DNA of 64,000 nucleotides from Sphingomonas sp. HDW15A (GTDB lineage Bacteria > Pseudomonadota > Alphaproteobacteria > Sphingomonadales > Sphingomonadaceae), in contig NZ_CP049870.1 of assembly GCF_011301715.1 (NCBI RefSeq), forward strand, positions 806,001 through 870,000, read 5' to 3'. The position numbers and the translations under genes are program-made. The notes under the pieces were generated by a model that saw nothing but the letters and a program-made list of their open reading frames with translations, was not told where the DNA came from and made no database searches. How positions within the stretch are numbered: position 1 is the stretch's first letter; every line of letters starts with the position of its first letter. Shown here piece by piece: positions 19,308-29,287 of the stretch.

Positions 19308-19415
19308 CGGGCCAACAATCTTCACTGCTGATGAGCAGTCGATTAACGGAGACCCGGTTGTGCGCGGCCAATGTTCGACCGGCCTTGGTGCGGGTCCTGA
19401 AACCGGGTTCATCGA

Positions 19416-21682
19416 TCAATAAGGCAGCGCTTTCAGATAGCTGAGGTCTACAGGTCCGAGTTCGGCCCGTTCTTTGGCAAAATGCCTGAGAATGGTTTGG
19501 CGGGCACGTTCAAATGTCGGTTCGGATTGCAAGGAGGCCAGCGCGGGGTCCATTGCGAGGTCGGTCTGAAGTTCTGGTGGCTCAGGCACCCAGCCCTGGC
19601 GCACCGCCGAAGTAAGGTCGTCCAAGGCGGCCCTCGACTGCCCCATAACGGCTCTCACCCGTGCCCGCAGGGCGAGTTGCCCCGGTACTCGGTCCAATCG
19701 CTCGGTCCTGAGTAATCGATCCGCTTCCGCCAAAAGCCTCTGCGCCTCGGCTTCATCTCCCGCCTGGCGTAAACCCAGGGCGATGAAGGGGGCGAGTTTG
19801 ACGAAATCTACGTCCGATCCGGCAACAAGGCGAAATTGTTCGGGCCGAGAAACCGCTTGTCGATAGAGTTTTGCGAGTTGTTCGCCGCGACCTGAAATCA
19901 GATATACGCGGCCCGCGTTCATCGGCAGGGGATGGACAGCGAAAAACTGCTCCGGTCGCATCCCGAGGGCTTCAACCATGTCCAGTCCGCGAGGGTCATT
20001 ATTCCACAAGGGGGACCAAAGGGCGGCGGTGGGAATGCCTTCCTCGCTTCCTCCGCGTAACCTAATTGAAGCAGCACGCCAAAAAGCGGGAAGCCGACGA
20101 TACCACGGCTCTCCTCGGGCTGTCGGCGTAAAAGCTCCAACCCGATTCTCGCAGCCTCGGACTGGTCGTTACGGAACCTGGCGATCTCCATGCCGGCGAA
20201 TGCCTCGAGGACGGAATCGCCCACCTTGGCAAGTCTCAATCTCTCTTTCTCGGCAGCCTTCTGGTCTCCGCTTTCGAGCAGGAGATCCAGGCGATTTAGA
20301 ACAGCAGGCCAGAAGAGGGGCTCGATCTTTACCGCCCGTGAGTAGAGCGCAAGCGCCTCCTTGTCCTCTCTGCGCGCCTTGTACATGCTGGCGAGCCAGT
20401 TGATGCTCTCGAAATCATTAGGATCAAGCGCGATGGCACGGCGCAAGGAGGCCTCGGCGGCGGGTCCCTGCTTCAACGCGAACCCAAGCGCTGTGTGACC
20501 AGCGGCAAGATTTGGAGCCAGTGCAATGGCCCGGCGGGCGTAGGTCTCGGCGGCCCGTCGATCGTAGCCGATCTGGTCCCGCCTGGTGCTTGGACCGTAC
20601 AGTTGCTCGGCAACCGACAGGGTCGCCCATCCCGGGGCGAAGTTCGGATCCTTCTTGACCACCTCTCGCAGCTGATCGCGAGCTTCGGCGTAACGAAGGC
20701 TGTCGCGTCTCCGAATTTTTGCCCGCGCATCCGTGTATAGTGCGTACACTTCGCCGGTGGTCGCGAAATTCTCTGGCTTAACCCCACCGCCCTGCGCGAG
20801 GCGGCCGCGAATATGACCCTCGATTTCGGTCGCTATTTCGGACTGAAGCGCGAAGACGTCGTCCAGCTGTCGGTCGAAGCTCTGGCTCCAAAGCTCGGTG
20901 CCGTCCTTCGTTCTAACCAGATTTGCGCTGACGCGGAGCCGGTTTCCCGCTGAGCGAACGCTGGCCTCGACAAGATAGTCGGCCAGCTTTGCAGCCGACT
21001 TGCTTCCGCTTTTCGCGATCTCCTCGGCCGTCTTTGGTCCCAGGACCAATAATTGCGGATTGCGGCCGATGGCCTGGCGGGTGTCCTCCCAAATGCCGGC
21101 GACGAGGCTGGCGTCCTTCTTATCGAGGGTCTCGAAGGGAAGGACCGCCACGACCGGCTTCTCCTCTTCGCTCTGAAAATATCGGGGAATCAGAATTGCT
21201 GCGAACAGCAGCAGCAAGAATGCGGCCGCTGCCAATCCGATCTTCGGTGTCGTCCACCAACGTGGCTCTGCCTTTGCCTGTCCCGGGACCGCTTCGCCTA
21301 CCAGTTCCGCAACGCTGTTCCGAAGCTTGCCCCATCCGGCATGGCTGGTTCCGCCCCGCCACCCTTTCAGGCTCGCGCATTGAAGCTGGTTGAAAGGCAG
21401 GGGCGGCATTGTCCCGTCGAGGCTAAGCTGAACGAGCTTGTGCGCATTCCGGGCGACGTCCGCTTCAGCGCGAACCCACTGCGAGGCAACCGCGTCTTTC
21501 GACCACAGCACGATTACGGCCTTGGCATCTTTCAGATGGGTTTCGATGACTTCCGAGTAGGCGCGGTGGGCCGGGAGGTCGGCGTCCCACCAAACGGAGT
21601 AGCCCGATTTCAGAAGCGCCGATGCAACCCGCGCTGCGCTCTTTTCGTCAGACCGCGAATAGCTGATAAAGACGTCCGCCAT
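19416..21682 (-). CDS. TIR domain - TM - TolB-N-like - TPR protein (frameshifted)
   Basis: The reconstructed protein has about 755 residues. Residues 1-115 form a TIR domain (MADVFISYSRSDEK, WWDAD, VLWSKDAVASQWVRAEA), a transmembrane helix follows near 155-175, then a TolB-N-like domain (VVAVLPFETLDKKDA...LVEASVRSAGNRLRVSA), then several TPR repeats. The frame breaks near GGG 20031-20033, after RKAFP. The C-terminal 190 residues (TAALWSPLWNNDPRG onward) continue in the shifted frame. Many Sphingomonadales encode such proteins; signalling or NAD-related activity of this one is unproven. A paralogue lies at 42252-44191. Confidence 0.82.
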
Positions 21683-21736
21683 GCCGACCCTTCGAAGCGA
21701 TCTTCGACGACGCATAGCATGGAAAACTGCTCGCCT

Positions 21737-22984
21737 TTATTTCATTTCTGATTGGTTGCCCGGATTCGTGGTTGGCGGCGCCGTTGCCAGCAAGGTTTCC
21801 ATCATGGCCAATGCCGCTTGTCGACCCATCCAACTGATCCAGGCCCGGTCGGTTTCGTCGCCAATCTCCAAAGTCGCAGTCGGAATGCCGTAGCGTTCGA
21901 ACAACCGTGTCTTGGCGGTTGGAAGTCCTGGCTGGTGCTCTTGGATGCGATTTACACGATAGCCTGGCAAGCGCGTTCGAAGTCTTGCGATCCAATCTCT
22001 CGATACCATCGGTGGGTCCGTCGCAAGCCCATCGGGGATGGAATAGATCAGATCCGTCCGGGTCGAGTGGAAATCGATCAACATCCGCAATCTGCTGCGA
22101 GGATTGGATTCGATATCGCGCAGGAGTCGGTCGACCGCCGCCGTTTCGGGCTGAGAGAAGGCGAGCCAATCCCGGTTAAGGTCTTTGTTGCCGCGATTGT
22201 TTCGCCAGTAACCGCGCGCAACCCCGTCCGGATTCATCAAGGGCACAGCAATTGTCTCAAAGCGATCGCGATAGGCCCGGGCGATCGGGTCGTTGGAAAG
22301 CAGGGTGGCCAGGAAGGAATCCATTGCCAACGCACCGGTCACCTCAGCCGGGTGCTGGCGACCAATTAACAAGACCTGTTCCCTCGCCGGCGCTGTGCCG
22401 GAGTGTATGAAAAGGCCGACAATTGGGCGGCCGTCATAGGATTGACCCAGGATCCTTTGTTTGACGCCCGGTCGGGCTGAATAGTTGCCGAACTGGTCTT
22501 GGTATTGCGCGCCGACAACGAGCTCCTGGGCGGCGACATAGGTTTCCGGCTGGTCGACGATGAAGACAATTTCGGCCGCTCGGCGGTCTGCTTGCGTGAT
22601 GGTGACCGACGAAGGCGGGAGCTTTGACCAACGGAGGGTATCAGCGCTTATCTTTGGCGCATAACGATGCCCGCAGGCCGAATATAGGAGTTGCACTCGC
22701 ACCGGCGTTGGTAACGCTGTGCGCTGGCGAATTCGGAAGGCAAACCAGGGGCTGCAATTGATTGGCGGCCGGTTCTCCGGGGCGATCGTCAGGGAGAAAG
22801 AGCTTGGGCCAAGTCGCCGACATTCAACAAAGCCAGCCCCCTCAAAGTCTCCGTCGAGCGTTACAGCACCAATTCCGCAATCGCTGGCAGAGCCCGTCTG
22901 TCCGGGCGCGTTGCCTCTGATAAGAGGAATCCCCAGCGCCAGCACAACTGCCAGAAGGCCTCGTTGCCAATGCCATGCCTTCAA
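21737..22984 (-). CDS. M14 family zinc carboxypeptidase
   Basis: This 415-residue secreted peptidase has an N-terminal signal or anchor (LLAVVLALGIPLIRG), an immunoglobulin-like N-domain, and an M14 catalytic domain. The zinc site is HPAEVTG (His and Glu) plus DFHST (second His), and the catalytic glutamate is in TLEIGDE; substrate contacts are in NPDGVARGYWRNN and NKDLNRDW. This arrangement matches the cytosolic-carboxypeptidase-like/AGBL subgroup. The start is TTG, but with a strong GGAGGA seven bases before it. It is 54 bases upstream of the TIR-TPR gene. Confidence 0.85.
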   Translation of the reverse strand: MKAWHWQRGLLAVVLALGIPLIRGNAPGQTGSASDCGIGAVTLDGDFEGAGFVECRRLGPSSFSLTIAPENRPPINCSPWFAFRIRQRTALPTPVRVQLLYSACGHRYAPKISADTLRWSKLPPSSVTITQADRRAAEIVFIVDQPETYVAAQELVVGAQYQDQFGNYSARPGVKQRILGQSYDGRPIVGLFIHSGTAPAREQVLLIGRQHPAEVTGALAMDSFLATLLSNDPIARAYRDRFETIAVPLMNPDGVARGYWRNNRGNKDLNRDWLAFSQPETAAVDRLLRDIESNPRSRLRMLIDFHSTRTDLIYSIPDGLATDPPMVSRDWIARLRTRLPGYRVNRIQEHQPGLPTAKTRLFERYGIPTATLEIGDETDRAWISWMGRQAALAMMETLLATAPPTTNPGNQSEMK

Positions 22985-23083
22985 TAGCTTTCCTCCGCTT
23001 ACAACGGACTATGGCAGAGGCGGTCATACGTAGCAGTCTTTTTCGCGGTGCGATTGCGGTGACGGCAAGCTATGGAGCGCCTC

Positions 23084-23754
23084 ATGACCGACGACGACAT
23101 GGATTACAGCGTGTTTCCGCCGCCTCCACGAACTGAGGCGTGCAAGCTTTATCTCATCAGCCCGCAAGATGTCGGTGGTTCCTTTCCGGATCGCCTGAGG
23201 GCCGCTTGCGAAGGGGGCCGGTGGCGGCCTTTCAGCTTCGCGCGAAAGAGGTCGACGAGCATGAGCTCGCGCGATTGGCCGATCCGTTGCAGCGCATATG
23301 TGCGGACCATGCGGTGGCTTTCATTGTCAATGACAGCATGAAACTTGCGAAGCGCATAGGTGCGGACGGAGTTCACCTTGGCCAGTCTGACGGGGACCCC
23401 AAAGAGGCCCGCGCATTGCTTGGCCCAGAGGCTCAGATTGGCCGCACGTGCCATGACAGCAGGCACTTGGCGATGGAAGCGGGCGAGGCCGGCTGCGACT
23501 ATGTCGCGTTCGGGGCTTTTTATCCGACCACTACAAAGCCATCGAATTACCGGCCCGCACCAGGCCTTTTGAGCTGGTGGGCCAATATCGCAGAAATACC
23601 CAGCGTGGCGATTGGCGGAATCACCCCCGACAACGCGAAACCACTAATCGAGGCCGGCGCGGATTTCATTGCCGTTTGCCAGGCGGTTTGGGGCCAGGAG
23701 GATCCCGGGAGAGCCGTAGCGGCATTTGAGCGAGTCTTCAGCGATCTGAGCTGA
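23084..23754 (+). CDS. thiE: Thiamine phosphate synthase (frameshifted)
   Basis: This enzyme joins HMP-PP and thiazole phosphate to give thiamine phosphate. The N-terminal frame (RTEACKLYLISPQDVGG) breaks at the GGGGG of 23213-23217. Everything after it lies one frame back: VAAFQLRAKEVDE, then AFIVND, GVHLGQSDG, FGAFYPTTTKPS and VAIGGITPDNAKPLIEAG. One extra G gives EGGPVAAFQLR and a 223-residue enzyme of normal length. No TPP riboswitch is visible upstream. Confidence 0.87.
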
Positions 23755-24032
23755 GGCAAGACCTGATCGCTCTCTCCTTGCCGTGCAGGACTTTGATCGC
23801 TCGGAAAATCAAGGTTGTGGAAAAATGCCGTGTCCGCCGTCGTCAATCTGAGCGCCAGCCAAAGCCGAGCGAGAGTCAATTTTGGGTCGAAAGCCAACAA
23901 AAGCGGATCGCCTGCTAACGGCCACTGCCGGCCAGCTCCTATAAGCACGCCCAACGAGCGGAATCCTTCGACGTTTTCCGACTGGTAATTCCTGAACTGA
24001 GTGCAGACACTTGTCAGGGAAAGGAAATGTAA

Positions 24033-24311
24033 GTGACCGCAGAACAGCTAGACGAACTGATTAGCGAAATGACGCGCCGGCACCGGACGAGCGTCGAACA
24101 GCTCACGCGCATGCTCGCCACTGATGAGGGCTCCAATGTTTATGAGCTTGCGGCGAAAGTCGCTGGCCCCGGTGTCCGAGCTGCTGATTGGCTCACCACT
24201 GCTCAAATTGGCTTGGGTGGCGCCGTTCCCGCTGTCTTGGCTTTGGAAGCGGACGGTCGAGAGAGGGTAATGACCTTTCTCATGCAAATCGACCAAGGGG
24301 TCTTCGTCTAA
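24033..24311 (+). CDS. MbcA/ParS/Xre-type antitoxin-like protein (orphan)
   Basis: This 92-residue protein starts at a GTG preceded by GGAAAGG. Its C-terminal half (ADWLTTAQIGLGGAVPAVLAL, then GRERVMTFLMQIDQGVFV) follows the toxin-binding pattern of the MbcA/ParS/Xre antitoxins (WL...P...LGG..P...L....G...V...L.RI..GV). The usual partner is a RES-domain NAD-degrading toxin, and none is encoded next to it. The following gene is an unrelated zinc-finger-like protein. Confidence 0.68.
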   Translation: MTAEQLDELISEMTRRHRTSVEQLTRMLATDEGSNVYELAAKVAGPGVRAADWLTTAQIGLGGAVPAVLALEADGRERVMTFLMQIDQGVFV

Positions 24312-24405
24312 CCAATGGCCATCCAGCAACCTTGACGTCCGAATGCGGACAGTCTGGTTTCGGCCAATGCTCGCCAGAGCCTCCTAATTTAGTCAGAAGA
24401 AGCAA

Positions 24406-24708
24406 ATGGCGACTGAAAAACTTCCTTCGCTTCAGGTATCGATCCCGGCAGGCTGGCGAAACCTGTATGATCAGCTGATTAAGGACCTCGCCGGCCTGGA
24501 GGATGGTCTGGCAGTTGCGCAGGCCGAGCAAAAATTCGCTGAGCTCAGGGTCTATCTCGCTCGCAGCACACCGGAGGCGAAGCGACTTATCGACATTGCC
24601 GCGATGGCTTCGCGCTCCACATGCGAAGAGTGTGGCGCGTTGGCGAGACGCCGGACAAATCGTCAAGGATATAGTCGTGCCTTGTGCGATCAGCACTGGG
24701 AAGACTAA
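24406..24708 (+). CDS. Hypothetical protein with C-terminal zinc-finger-like motif
   Basis: This 100-residue protein has a helical N-terminal part and a C-terminal CEECGALARRRTNRQGYSRA segment followed by LCDQHWED, giving a Cx2C...Cx2H arrangement that could bind zinc. It is preceded by AGAAGAAG. It lies 94 bases downstream of the antitoxin-like gene and could be its partner, but it shows no RES or other toxin motif. I do not recognise the family. Confidence 0.55.
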   Translation: MATEKLPSLQVSIPAGWRNLYDQLIKDLAGLEDGLAVAQAEQKFAELRVYLARSTPEAKRLIDIAAMASRSTCEECGALARRRTNRQGYSRALCDQHWED

Positions 24709-24850
24709 ACGTCCATGTCAGCGTCCGCTTCCAGTTCAGAGGTGTCCGCACAGCGAACATTCCGCTTTCGGCGAACTACGGCCCCGCTAAGGTACGGATG
24801 GACGGGCGGACCCTGCTACCAATAGTCTGGAGAGCAAGAGGAAGCACGCA

Positions 24851-25063
24851 ATGGAAAAAAAGTCTTCACGCAAGGCAGAGCCAGCAGACGATCCCCTGAA
24901 GTCACCCAGGAAGCGTACGCCCCTTCGTGGTGAGTGGACTCACATCGAGGATGTCTTTGGCCTGCTGGAGCGGGAGGGACAGCGTACTGTCTCGATCGAT
25001 GAGATGAACGAGGCGGTGGCTGAGCGGGCCGCCGAAGATGACGAACGCATCAAGAAGGGCTGA
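24851..25063 (+). CDS. Small charged hypothetical protein
   Basis: This 70-residue, highly charged protein has a GAGGAAG ribosome-binding site. Its C-terminal part (QRTVSIDEMNEAVAERAAE) resembles the tails of AbrB/MazE-type antitoxins, but no beta-hairpin DNA-binding domain is visible, so this is only a hint. It sits seven bases upstream of the PhnA-like gene and is probably co-transcribed with it. Confidence 0.55.
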   Translation: MEKKSSRKAEPADDPLKSPRKRTPLRGEWTHIEDVFGLLEREGQRTVSIDEMNEAVAERAAEDDERIKKG

Positions 25064-25070
25064 GACACCC

Positions 25071-25373
25071 ATGGGCGACGATGATTATGTGTACGACGAG
25101 GAGAGCGGCGAGTGGGTGCCCGCGGCCCAGCTATTGCAGAAGCGTGGCGCCGCTGCCCAAATCGAAGTGCGCGATGCGGTCGGCAATATTCTTGCCGACG
25201 GTGACCAGGTAACTCTCATCAAGGATTTGGAGGTCAAGGGCGCAGGCCGGACACTCAAGCGCGGAACGCTGATCAAATCGATCCGGCTAACTGGCGATCC
25301 GCAGGAAATCGATTGCAAGTTCGAGGGCATCAAGGGTCTCGTCCTGCGAGCCGAGTTCGTCCGCAAACGCTGA
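25071..25373 (+). CDS. PhnA/YjdM-type domain protein
   Basis: This 100-residue protein's C-terminal two thirds (RDAVGNILADGDQVTLIKDL, then KRGTLIKSIRLT and EIDCKF) match the PhnA/YjdM C-terminal domain. It lacks the N-terminal four-cysteine zinc ribbon of the E. coli protein; a short acidic lead (DDDYVYDEESGEWVP) takes its place, as in other alphaproteobacterial members. The historical link to phosphonate use is not supported biochemically. The stop overlaps the next start (TGATG). Confidence 0.83.
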   Translation: MGDDDYVYDEESGEWVPAAQLLQKRGAAAQIEVRDAVGNILADGDQVTLIKDLEVKGAGRTLKRGTLIKSIRLTGDPQEIDCKFEGIKGLVLRAEFVRKR

Positions 25374-25669
25374 TGGCGAAGCGCAAGCTGCCACTGCCTG
25401 AGGCTGCCGAGGTCAGGGAACGTGTAGACGCGAAGGAGCTGATTGAGGTTCGCGTAACGCCGAATGCATCCGCTGACCAAGTGACCCTGCCGGAGGGCAA
25501 TACAAAGGTGCTGACCATCCGCACCACTGCTTCGCCCGAGCATGGGAAAGCCAACGAAGCGGTCTTGCGCCTGCTCGCCAGGGTGCTCGATCTACCTGTG
25601 TCCTCGCTGGCCCTCGTGCGCGGGGCGACGAGCAGGAACAAGCTGGTCAAGATCGTCGAAGGGCCGTGA
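25373..25669 (+). CDS. DUF167 / YggU family protein
   Basis: This 98-residue member of the UPF0235/DUF167 family has the core signature LIEVRVTPNAS, then TIRTTASPEHGKANEAVLRLLA and ALVRGATSRNKLVKI. The family is widespread, small and of unknown function. It is coupled to the PhnA-like gene by a TGATG overlap, so 24851-25669 behaves as a three-gene operon. Confidence 0.88.
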   Translation: MAKRKLPLPEAAEVRERVDAKELIEVRVTPNASADQVTLPEGNTKVLTIRTTASPEHGKANEAVLRLLARVLDLPVSSLALVRGATSRNKLVKIVEGP

Positions 25670-25830
25670 CTGTTCGAGGCAGGGCAAGGAACCGCCGCTT
25701 GCCGCGCTAAGTGCTGACGGGCAGTTTGCGACGTTCGGATCGCTATCTTGCTAGAGTCAGTATTCGCCCACTGCGGAAGTTAGCTGAATGAGAAGGCTTC
25801 ATGCGCCGGAAGTTGTTGCTCCTCGGCGGT

Positions 25831-26064
25831 CTATTTCTTGGGAGGCGGTGGGGGCGGCCGCGACTTCAAGTCTTTCCCAGTCGGAGCACTCCATTCAGTG
25901 ATTATCCGGCGCGAGGGCACGCTGCCCGCGCTTACGTCAGGCTTTGTCCGTACAGTCTCTGCTGCGGGCTTGGAATTCGTAGTGGTCTGGGCGTTTTGTT
26001 GCGCAAGAACCGGAGTGGCAAAGAGCATTGCGGGAAGCACAACGCGCGCGCGTAGGTTCTTCAT
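25831..26064 (-). CDS. Small secreted protein with polyproline tail
   Basis: This 77-residue protein has a clear signal peptide (MKNLRARVVLPAMLFATPVLAQ), a Thr/Ser/Lys-rich middle and a C-terminal run of eight prolines before KK. It is preceded by AAGGAA. The function is unknown; polyproline tails of this kind can stall ribosomes without EF-P. Confidence 0.6.
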   Translation of the reverse strand: MKNLRARVVLPAMLFATPVLAQQNAQTTTNSKPAAETVRTKPDVSAGSVPSRRIITEWSAPTGKDLKSRPPPPPPKK

Positions 26065-26279
26065 AGGCGCGTTCCTTCAGGTTGATGGACCGAAGCAACT
26101 ATGAGTCGCCGCTAGCGACGGCGGACAGCAAACATCTACTACTGTTCTGGGTGGAAAGCCATTGCCGCGTCAGCCTTCCAACCAAAGCTGACTGTACGAA
26201 AGACCTGGCTTTCAACTTCTCCCCGCAATCAACAAGCGCCCATGTTCACGAATCGTTCTGGTCGTTGTACGCAGTCGGA

Positions 26280-26494
26280 ATGTCCACCAAGCACGTCCGC
26301 ACAGTTGCTGATCTCGTCCGCTTTGGATGCGGCCTGAAGGTTGAATGCGGGAACTGCGGCGCTGCCAAGAGCCTGGACGGCTATCAGGTGGGCAGCATGG
26401 TCGGAGCCGGCCCCTAGTTACGGCGCAGGCCCGGTTCAAATGCAGTCGGTGCGGCGCCAAGGCCGCTCGACTTACCGTACTCCTACCAATCTAG
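26280..26494 (+). CDS. Small two-CxxC zinc-ribbon protein (frameshifted)
   Basis: The first frame reads MSTKHVRTVADLVRFGCGLK then CGNCGAAKSLDGYQVG and stops after GAGP at 26417. The continuation one frame back (LVTAQARFKCSRCGAKAARL, stop TAG at 26492-26494) supplies the second CxxC. One extra C in the CCCC of 26411-26414 joins them into a 71-residue protein with two CxxC pairs about 30 residues apart, a typical zinc ribbon. It is probably a regulator or RNA/DNA-binding accessory; the function is unknown. Confidence 0.65.
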
Positions 26495-26587
26495 AGCCAG
26501 TTCTGGGTGAAAGCTGAATCTAGCTCCGCTAGGAAGCTGTCTTCAATCCCGGAAAAGAAATCGACCTTTTTGGGTGGCTGCGGATCA

Positions 26588-26881
26588 CTAGAGAGGCGCA
26601 GTGAAATTCAGGCCGATCCTGCCGTCGCGGATCCAGCGCACATAGCCGCAGACTGGCTTGCGATCTAATATCTCAAGCCGCACGCGCTCGCCGATGTTCG
26701 GTGTTTCCGCAAAGCCGACCATTGCGCCCGACGGGGACAGGTTCAAAAGATCCACTGGCCTCCTGGTGCCGCGATATTCGAGAACGGCGTGCTCGGCAGA
26801 CGGTACAATCCGCTCCTCCGACCGCTGATCGAATGTGCGTCTAATAGATCTTGGGATCATATCCCCAGTGAGACTGAACAT
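26588..26881 (-). CDS. PilZ domain protein
   Basis: This is a small PilZ-domain protein (97 residues from the ATG at 26881). The N-terminal RRTFDQRSEERI carries an RxxxR-like c-di-GMP element, and the body has VDLLNLSPSGAMVGF (D/N-x-S-x-x-G) and the strands RLEILDRKPVCGYVRWI. It is likely a cytoplasmic c-di-GMP-responsive single-domain protein. The start is uncertain; an in-frame ATG also lies at 26860. Confidence 0.8.
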   Translation of the reverse strand: MFSLTGDMIPRSIRRTFDQRSEERIVPSAEHAVLEYRGTRRPVDLLNLSPSGAMVGFAETPNIGERVRLEILDRKPVCGYVRWIRDGRIGLNFTAPL

Positions 26882-27022
26882 CGCTGCCACGCTAGACCCC
26901 AACAAGCTGTGCCATGTGGGCAATCTAACATAGCTTGCTTAAAGAATTGTTGGCGTATTCAGTAGCAGACGCTGGCGCCGAATTTGAGGGAATCGGTGTC
27001 CCTTAATTCGACGAAGTAACGG

Positions 27023-27217
27023 CTACTTCCTGAAATCTTGCCGGTCCGTAGTTGCTGCCTGAGCCTTTAGATTGGCGCGGCATTCAGCGAGCAACTCCTG
27101 GCAGCGAGCAAGGCTCTTCGTTACTTCAGCGTTCACCTGTGCGAGGCTACCTGATTCTTTACTATCGTGCTGTTTTTGCATGAAAAAATAATCGCCTGTC
27201 ACCAAGGCGTTAACCAT
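27023..27217 (-). CDS. Hypothetical small protein
   Basis: This is a possible 64-residue protein, helical and charged after residue 13 (QVNAEVTKSLARCQELLAEC). An internal ATG at 27181 would give 52 residues. No clear ribosome-binding site supports either start, and I recognise no family, so it may not be a gene. Confidence 0.35.
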   Translation of the reverse strand: MVNALVTGDYFFMQKQHDSKESGSLAQVNAEVTKSLARCQELLAECRANLKAQAATTDRQDFRK

Positions 27218-27418
27218 CTCGAAGTCTAGCGGTTCCAGACCCCCAACCTAGCTGAGTGTGCATGGACACCTAAAGACGTTCGCTCCATTCCAGGAGAAGC
27301 GGGAAGGGTTTACCGTGCGAAACGATCGCTGCGCTTACCACCCCACAGAAGGCTGTGCGTGGACAGGCCTACAGAGCACGGGGCAGACGAGGGCGAGGAT
27401 GAGGCGGCCATTTGTTGA

Positions 27419-29287
27419 CTAGGCGGCGAGGCTTCCCAGCTGCTCGCTCGCTTCCAGCCAGCGGGCTTCGGCGAGTGCCAACTCGGCCCCGAGCTTCGCT
27501 CGGCGCTGCGAGAGCTCGGTCATTGGCAGCAATGCGAGGTCGGGCTCTGCACCCGCCGGATCGAACATTGCCCGGTCGATTGCCGAACATTGCGCAGCGA
27601 GGCGCGCACTTTCTGCTTCCGCATCCGATGCGGCTTTTTTCAGCGCGCTGGCTTCGTTACGCGAGTTGGCGGCGGCCCTGCGATCTGATTTGACGACCTT
27701 CCGCTTCGCTTGCGCCTTGGGCTGGTTTCGACCGAGGACGAAGTCGATGTAGTCGTCGATGCTGCCCGGATAGTCGACGGCGGCTCCGTTCTCGACCAGC
27801 ACGAGCCGGTCCGCGGTCAGTTCGACCATGTGGCGGTCATGGCTGATGAGGATGACCGCGCCGTCGTAATCGTTCAGCGCCTGGACGAGCGCTTCGCGAG
27901 CATCCACGTCGAGGTGGTTAGTTGGCTCGTCGAGAATCAGCAGGTGCGGCGCATCCCGCGTGATCAGGGCGAGCGCGAGGCGCGCCCTCTCTCCGCCGGA
28001 AAGCTTGCTTGCCGCGGTCGTCGCCTTGTCGCCCGAAAATCCGAAGCGTCCAAGCTGCGCGCGCACGGCACCGGGCGTCTGACCTTTCATCGCGCGGTTC
28101 ATGTGCTGCAATGGGGTGTCGTCACCATGCAGTTCCTCGACTTGATACTGGGTGAAGTAGCCTACGCGCATCTTACTTGACGCGTTGATAGCGCCCTCCA
28201 TTGGCGCAAGCTGCGCGGCAAGCAGACGGGCCAGCGTGGTCTTGCCGTTGCCGTTTCGACCGAGCAGCGCGATCCGGTCGTCCGGATCGATCCGCAAGTT
28301 CAGCGAGCGCAGTACAGGATTTGCTTCCCCGTAGCCGACGGCTGCCATCTCGAGAGTGATCAGCGGGGGCTTGAGCTCGGTCGGGCTGGGAAAGGCGAAA
28401 CTCAGGCTGGGATCCTCCGCCATCGCTGCGATGGGCTGCATCCGCGCCAGCATCTTGGCACGGGACTGAGCCTGCTTCGCTGTCGAGGCGCGAGCACTGT
28501 TTCTGGCAATATAGTCCTGCAGACGCGCCCGCTGCGCATCTTGCGATGCCTTGGCGGCGGCAAGCTGCGCCGCTCTCTCGGCCCGCTGCCGTTCGAAGTC
28601 ATCGTAGCCGCCCGCGTACAGCGTGATCTTACCTCGATCGAGGTGAAGGATCGTGTCGACCACGTTGTTCAGCAGGTCGCGTTCGTGACTAATCACGATC
28701 AACGTCCCCCCGAAGGACTTGAGGAAGTTTTCAAGCCAGAGGGTGGCTTCGAGATCCAGGTGGTTGGACGGCTCGTCCAGCAGCAGGATATCGGGCTCGG
28801 AGAACAGCAAAGCCGCGAGTGCCACGCGCATCTTCCAGCCACCGGAGTAACTGTCCAGCGGACGGCCCTGCATCTCGTCATCGAACCCGAGACCGAGCAG
28901 GATCCGGGAAGCCCGAGCGGGCGCACCATAAGCATCGATCGCCAGCAGGCGGTCATGGATGTCGCCCAGCCGATGCATATCGGCGCAGGTCTCCGCCTCC
29001 GCCATCAGCGTTGCCCTTTCGACGTCCGCGGCAAGAACGGTGTCGAACGGCGTGGAGTCACCGCTAGGCGCTTCCTGAGCGATATAGCCGAGCCTTGTCC
29101 GGCGGGGCATCTCGATGGTGCCTTCGTCCGCTTCGAGTTGGCCAATGATGACTTTCATCATGGTCGACTTGCCCGCGCCGTTACGACCAATCAGGCCGAC
29201 GCGGCTGCGCGGCCGGATTGCAGCGCTCGCGCGGTCGAGGATTGTGCGTCCGCCAAGGCGCACCGTGATACCGTTGATTTTGAGCAT
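27419..29287 (-). CDS. ABC-F family ATPase (Uup/YheS-like)
   Basis: This 622-residue protein has two ABC cassettes and no membrane domain. The first Walker A is GRNGAGKST and the second GRNGNGKTT. Both signature motifs (LDSYSGGWKMR, LSGGERARLAL) and Walker B/LDEP(S/T)NHLD blocks are present, joined by a charged linker (about residues 240-310). It ends in a coiled coil (EASALKKAASDAEAESARLA). ABC-F proteins act on the ribosome; this one looks like a housekeeping member. I chose the ATG at 29287 (MLKINGITVRLGG). Confidence 0.92.
   Translation of the reverse strand: MLKINGITVRLGGRTILDRASAAIRPRSRVGLIGRNGAGKSTMMKVIIGQLEADEGTIEMPRRTRLGYIAQEAPSGDSTPFDTVLAADVERATLMAEAETCADMHRLGDIHDRLLAIDAYGAPARASRILLGLGFDDEMQGRPLDSYSGGWKMRVALAALLFSEPDILLLDEPSNHLDLEATLWLENFLKSFGGTLIVISHERDLLNNVVDTILHLDRGKITLYAGGYDDFERQRAERAAQLAAAKASQDAQRARLQDYIARNSARASTAKQAQSRAKMLARMQPIAAMAEDPSLSFAFPSPTELKPPLITLEMAAVGYGEANPVLRSLNLRIDPDDRIALLGRNGNGKTTLARLLAAQLAPMEGAINASSKMRVGYFTQYQVEELHGDDTPLQHMNRAMKGQTPGAVRAQLGRFGFSGDKATTAASKLSGGERARLALALITRDAPHLLILDEPTNHLDVDAREALVQALNDYDGAVILISHDRHMVELTADRLVLVENGAAVDYPGSIDDYIDFVLGRNQPKAQAKRKVVKSDRRAAANSRNEASALKKAASDAEAESARLAAQCSAIDRAMFDPAGAEPDLALLPMTELSQRRAKLGAELALAEARWLEASEQLGSLAA

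Noticed and set aside
23755..24032. TPP riboswitch linked to thiE
   Set aside because: The bases around thiE lack the THI-box core; ACCTGATC at 23760 lies downstream of the gene and stands alone.
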